Shown: positions 60,003 through 64,000 of the stretch, piece after piece
Numbering within the stretch: position 1 is the first letter of the stretch
Layout: each line of letters begins with the position of its first letter
From: Paracidobacterium acidisoli
GTDB taxonomy: Bacteria > Acidobacteriota > Terriglobia > Terriglobales > Acidobacteriaceae
Assembly (NCBI RefSeq): GCF_003428625.2
Contig: NZ_QVQT02000002.1
Location: forward strand, 248,001-312,000
Length of the DNA: 64,000 bases
Direction: 5' to 3'
The notes under the pieces: generated by a model
The model's input: only the letters and a program-made list of their open reading frames with translations
Database searches by the model: none
What the model was told of the DNA's origin: nothing
Translations under genes and position numbers: made by a program

Positions 60003-62171
60003 TTACGACACGGTCGAGCCGACGATCGGCCCGGCCTGCCAGACGAGATTCGAGGAATCGCGCCAGAAGTGCTGCAGTGAGCCATCGTTCAGCAGGGCGA
60101 TGAGCTCGAGGTTAAAGCCGAAGCTCGACTGAATCAGTCCAAGCACCTGTTTGATGCCGGAACCGAAGGATGCGCTCATGGCCCATGTGGTTGTGGCGGT
60201 CTTCGGCGCGGCGGTGTACCAGTGCTGGATGGCGCCGTTGACGGCAACGCACAGCTCGTAGTTGCCGGGGACGGTCTCATCGGTGGCGTTGTACATGCCC
60301 TGGATCATGACCGGCGCCGTGCTGACGCCGGAGCCGAAGGTTTCGCAGGCCTGCCAGGCCGCACCGGCCGGATCGTTGCGCCAGTAACGCTGCATGACTC
60401 CGGAGCCGTCAACGGCGATCACATCGAGTCCGTTGTCGAAGCGCTGGATCAGGGATGCTCCACTGGCTTCGATGCCGGAACCGAAGAGCGGGCCTGCATT
60501 CCAGACATTACCGCCGGAGTTGTTCCGCCAGTAATGCTGCAGCTCGGAGATCAGGAACGGGTTGACGATGGGAGACTTGATGGGGATGGTGCTGACCGGC
60601 GCCGTGCTGACCGGAGTGGGTTCCACCGGCAGCTTGCCGATCTCGACGGCCTTCGGCTCCTTCTCCTCATGCGCGGCTGCGGCGGCAACCGGGTTCGGAT
60701 CGACGACGATGGTGCTCCTCGTGACGCGGAAGACCACTTCAAAATTGCCGGGAGCGCCGTAATTGCTCTGAATGAAGCCCGGAGCGCCTGTGACATCGTT
60801 GGGGCCGAAGACGCCGCCGTCGTCCCACTGCCCGGCGCTCTGGTCGTAGTAGCGATGGTGGAGCTGGCTGCCTGTGGTGCGGTAGATGTACTCGAAGTTG
60901 CGGTTGTATGTCGTTCCGCGGGCGCAGGGGCTGGCGGCGCAGTCGTTGCCGACGGTCTCGGCGAGGCTCCAGTTGAGCGAGACGCCGTCGCGCCAGTAGT
61001 GGCGGATGGCGTTGCCGGGGGCCTGGGTCCAGAGCTCGAAGTTCCGGTTCAGGCTGCCGTCTCCACTCTCGTAAAGGCTGCCGTTGTGGGAGCGGCGCTT
61101 GGTCCAGGGATCGGGATTGACGTTGGCGCCGGGCACGCCGAACTTGGCGTTGTTGTCGATGTCGGCCTGTCCGTAGCCGAACCAGCCGTAGCCTTCCATG
61201 CCCCAGCCGGTATTCCACGAGTTGCGGATGAGCCAGGCCTGTTTGCTGTCGTCGTATCCGACGATGACGATGCAGTGGCCTCCGGCAACGCCGGTCGAGG
61301 TATTGGCGGTGTAGACGCCGGAGTTGGGGCCGTACCCGAAGAAGTCGTTATACACGGTGAAGCAGGCCGAGAGCGGGCCGACGTTGTCGATCCACGACTT
61401 CTGGTCCTGAATATTGCTGAGGGTGACGTAGTCGGCAAGTTTTACCGTGCGTCCGTCGCGGTCGGAGGTGGGCTTGTAGGCCTCGTTGCTCGTCTCGTAC
61501 GGCCAGGAGCCGGGATCGGCGACGCCATTCGTCTTCATCCAGTTGAAGGCGGTGGTAGGCCAGCCAGTGGTGCCGCAGCTGGCTCCAAGCCCGTCGTGCA
61601 CGTCGCCTTCAGAGCGGAGGCTCCAGATGGAGTGCTCGATGCGCGTCATGGCCTCGACCACGCCGACGGCGCTGAAGACCCAGCAGGATTCGCAGGGGCC
61701 CTGATCCTTGATCTTCGTAAGCCAGGGCCAGCCGAAGCGGTTGCGCCAGTCGACCGCGGCGCTGGCGCCGGCTCCGGCGGCGGGAGCGGGCGCAGGCTCC
61801 GGGACCGGAGGCTTAACCGGCTCAACGGGCAGCTTGCCGACAGGAAGAGCTTCAGGACCGAGGATGGGCTTTTCGAGAACCGGAGCCTTGAGGTTGATGG
61901 GGCTCTGCAGCTCGACGGGCAGATTCTTCAGCTGCAGCAGACCGCGGTCGACGCGAAGCTGCCGGAGGAAGGGATTCGAGGAGACGGTGCTGATAAACGG
62001 CGTGATGTCGATGCGCTCGACGCTGGTGACTTTGACGGCCTGGGTGAGATCGCCGCCCGTAGGGTAGGTTTTAACGACATCGCTGTCCTTCAGTCTTTCG
62101 TCGACGGTCCACTTCGCGTTGGATGCCTGCAGAGCTTTGCGAAGCTCTCCGGCAGTAAGAGCGTTTGCCAT
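60003..62171 (-). CDS. Papain-like (C1A) cysteine protease with C-terminal lectin-like repeats
   Basis: The 722-residue protein starts MANALTAGELRKALQASNA without a signal peptide. A propeptide-like N-terminus (to about 140) ends in a Pro-rich linker. The C1A domain has Cys163 in QGPCESCWVFSA, His299 in GGHCIVIVGYDD and Asn317 in WLIRNSWNTGWG. Residues about 335-722 hold at least six repeats around xQHYWRN (IRHYWRD, LQHYWRN, MQRYWRN, LQHFWRD), probably a propeller-like or lectin-like binding domain. GKLPVEP occurs in both linkers. The inhibitor gene follows. Substrate and export route are unknown. Confidence 0.85.
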   Translation of the reverse strand: MANALTAGELRKALQASNAKWTVDERLKDSDVVKTYPTGGDLTQAVKVTSVERIDITPFISTVSSNPFLRQLRVDRGLLQLKNLPVELQSPINLKAPVLEKPILGPEALPVGKLPVEPVKPPVPEPAPAPAAGAGASAAVDWRNRFGWPWLTKIKDQGPCESCWVFSAVGVVEAMTRIEHSIWSLRSEGDVHDGLGASCGTTGWPTTAFNWMKTNGVADPGSWPYETSNEAYKPTSDRDGRTVKLADYVTLSNIQDQKSWIDNVGPLSACFTVYNDFFGYGPNSGVYTANTSTGVAGGHCIVIVGYDDSKQAWLIRNSWNTGWGMEGYGWFGYGQADIDNNAKFGVPGANVNPDPWTKRRSHNGSLYESGDGSLNRNFELWTQAPGNAIRHYWRDGVSLNWSLAETVGNDCAASPCARGTTYNRNFEYIYRTTGSQLHHRYYDQSAGQWDDGGVFGPNDVTGAPGFIQSNYGAPGNFEVVFRVTRSTIVVDPNPVAAAAAHEEKEPKAVEIGKLPVEPTPVSTAPVSTIPIKSPIVNPFLISELQHYWRNNSGGNVWNAGPLFGSGIEASGASLIQRFDNGLDVIAVDGSGVMQRYWRNDPAGAAWQACETFGSGVSTAPVMIQGMYNATDETVPGNYELCVAVNGAIQHWYTAAPKTATTTWAMSASFGSGIKQVLGLIQSSFGFNLELIALLNDGSLQHFWRDSSNLVWQAGPIVGSTVS

Positions 62172-62491
62172 TGGATTTTCTCCTGAGTGATTCCGTGCAG
62201 TGGCTGCCGGCACGGGAGGAGAGCGGAGGGGCGGCGCGCGGGCATCGTAGAACGGGTTGTTGCTGACAGGAAAGTGAGCCGGGCGGGGCGAACGTTTCAG
62301 TCCGGGGCGAAAATTGATGGAAAATCTACCGCTGCAATCTGATGTAAACTACTGGGAGCGAGTCCGGTACCCTTCTGCATTGTCCCCTGCACTGTTTCCC
62401 GACGTGATCAGGTGAATCGCCCGGAAGACCGGAGCGCAACTGCGCCTCCCGCCATATATGAGCCGGAGAAGTTTGAGGAGTTATTGTTCCG
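62172..62491. other. Divergent intergenic region, no gene seen
   Basis: 320 bp between the protease start and the small zinc-ribbon gene. It has a possible -10 (TAAACT near 62344) and AT-rich stretches on the plus strand. I see no RNA gene or repeat. Confidence 0.4.
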
Positions 62492-62671
62492 ATGGCCAAG
62501 ATTGCCAAGACAGCCGACCGTAAGAAAGTGATGGATACCTCCAAGAGCACCGATTGTCCGAAGTGCTCGAAGCCGACCCGCATTGTGAAGCGCGTCAAGG
62601 ACCGCGAGCGCGGCACGCCGGGCGGCGTTTACATCTCCTGCTCCGCCTGCGAGTTTCACGAAAAGCTGTAG
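62492..62671 (+). CDS. Small zinc-ribbon protein
   Basis: The ATG at 62492, preceded by GAGGAG 9 nt upstream, encodes 59 residues. Two CxxC pairs, DCPKCSK (Cys22, Cys25) and SCSACEF (Cys50, Cys53), form a zinc ribbon joined by a basic linker (RIVKRVKDRERG). It resembles short ribbon proteins of ribosomal or RNA-binding type. The gene is short, but its ribosome site, codon use and terminator support it. Function unknown. Confidence 0.75.
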   Translation: MAKIAKTADRKKVMDTSKSTDCPKCSKPTRIVKRVKDRERGTPGGVYISCSACEFHEKL

Positions 62672-62704
62672 TCTGCGGAGATCAGGATCGGGGTACGCCG
62701 ATCG

Positions 62705-62732
62705 AAGGCCCGGCCAGCGCCGGGCCTTTTCT
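62705..62732 (+). terminator. Terminator of the zinc-ribbon gene
   Basis: AAGGCCCGGC (62705-62714) and GCCGGGCCTT (62719-62728) form a 10-bp stem with a CAGC loop, followed by TT. Confidence 0.85.
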
Positions 62733-62878
62733 CTGGAGCCGGACTTTCGGGGAGCCGGCACGCCGGTCCGGTTGACACTGCGGCCGCCGCCCTGTTAGGT
62801 TTCACCGAATTACCTCCCTCCGTGCGTCTTCTGAGGGCTGAACGACGGTGCTCAGCTTCTGCCCTGGGGTCCTCATAA

Positions 62879-63397
<519 letters not shown>

Positions 63398-63408
63398 GCC
63401 GGGAAGGC

Positions 63409-64000
63409 TCAGCGCGACGCGGCTTCGAGGCCGTCGAAGAGGTGGCCCATCTTCTCCTGCTTGACCTTCAGATAGCGCTCGAAGGTATCCTCAGCCGGTA
63501 CTTCGGCGGAGACGCGCTCCACCACGGCGATGCCGGCATCGGTGAGCGCCTGTATCTTTTCGGGATTGTTGGTGACGAGCCGCACGGCGGGCACGCCCAG
63601 CTCGCGCAGGATCGCGGCGGGCAGCTCGAACTGCCGGCAGTCGGCCTTGTAGCCCAGCTTTTCGTTGGCTTCGATGGTGTCGTAGCCCTGGTCCTGCAGC
63701 TCGTAGGCCCGCAGCTTGGCCATCAGGCCGATGCCGCGGCCCTCCTGCTGCTCGTAGAGCAGGATGCCGGTGCCTGCGGCGGTGATCTTCGCGAGCGCAA
63801 GCTCGAGCTGCAGACGGCAGTCGCAGCGCAGGGAATGGAAGACGTCTCCGGTAAGGCACTGCGAGTGGATACGCACCAGCGGCGGCGCGGCGTGAATGTC
63901 GCCCATCACCAGCGCCACGGCGCTCTCGATCTTGTGGGCCGGAACCGGCACGCCGTCACGGCAGGGCTCGGGATTGGCGATGACGCCTTCAAACCCGAGG
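63409..64000 (-). CDS. ribA: GTP cyclohydrolase II (RibA), 5' part outside the window
   Basis: The frame runs off the right edge, so the N-terminus is missing; 197 codons are visible. CLTGDVFHSLRCDCRLQLE holds the zinc cysteines, EQQEGRGIGLMAKLRAYELQDQGYDT the GTP-binding and catalytic Arg region, and LVTNNPEKIQAL the conserved end. It opens the guanine ring of GTP in riboflavin synthesis. An N-terminal fusion to a RibB domain is possible but not visible. Identity is secure. Confidence 0.95.
   Translation of the reverse strand, partial: LGFEGVIANPEPCRDGVPVPAHKIESAVALVMGDIHAAPPLVRIHSQCLTGDVFHSLRCDCRLQLELALAKITAAGTGILLYEQQEGRGIGLMAKLRAYELQDQGYDTIEANEKLGYKADCRQFELPAAILRELGVPAVRLVTNNPEKIQALTDAGIAVVERVSAEVPAEDTFERYLKVKQEKMGHLFDGLEAASR

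Overview
The window is GC-rich chromosomal DNA from a heterotrophic bacterium. The gene content points to Acidobacteriota, most likely class Terriglobia: a KorAB-type 2-oxoacid:ferredoxin oxidoreductase with the gamma domain fused to alpha, a DUF1080 sugar hydrolase, a GH125 mannosidase, a Tol-Pal cluster whose Pal carries an extra Ig-like segment, several secreted beta-barrel and acidobacterial-type orphan proteins, and promoters with a good -10 but no clear -35. The genus cannot be fixed from the sequence. I saw no rRNA, tRNA, CRISPR array, prophage or intact transposon. The region reads as core chromosome with a few decayed insertions.

Layout. 1-3.2 kb: murG (-), a decayed IS481-type transposase start, and two lineage-specific proteins. 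3.4-11.3 kb: a DapA/HOGA-type aldolase, korAB, a beta-barrel protein, an HbpS-like protein, a LarA-like protein and DoxX. 11.7-17.3 kb (-): the tolQ-tolR-tonB/tolA-tolB-pal-cpoB envelope cluster. 17.4-20.2 kb: an orphan ribbon-helix-helix antitoxin with its operator, then recR-recN (-). 20.3-27.6 kb: a DUF1080 protein, a three-gene unit (Lgt paralogue, small membrane protein, Tes/MJ0619-type radical SAM enzyme), DAHP synthase, oligopeptidase B and a DsbA-like protein. 27.7-31.9 kb: a VKOR protein, a FetAB-type exporter, DUF4142, TPM and LemA. 31.9-38.5 kb: a DPP-IV-like peptidase, an anti-sigma kinase/antagonist pair, and a PRC-MgtE_N-CBS protein next to a divergent Nramp protein.

38.7-42.8 kb (-): Nudix hydrolase, an orphan BtuF-like protein, a HAD phosphatase, tagatose-bisphosphate aldolase and RNase PH. 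43.1-46.2 kb: a sensor kinase, a sigma-54 response regulator and a degenerate receiver/DHp-like protein behind a near-consensus sigma-54 promoter. 46.4-52.4 kb: an outer-membrane protein, GH125, kynA-kynU (-) and a Tat-exported TIM-barrel protein. 52.5-59.7 kb: dnaE, accA, a CPBP membrane protease and a secreted hypothetical. 59.7-62.2 kb (-): a papain-like protease with lectin-like repeats, followed by a chagasin-like inhibitor. 62.5-64 kb: a small zinc ribbon, a membrane protein and ribA (cut by the window edge).

The most interesting units are the Tes-like/Lgt-like operon (candidate membrane-lipid modification), the protease-inhibitor pair lacking signal peptides, and the sigma-54 promoter with upstream dyads in front of a three-gene signalling operon. 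At the DNA level, many starts have a TANNNT hexamer 6-12 nt upstream (probably leaderless transcripts), and three gene ends carry inverted pairs of short tandem repeats.
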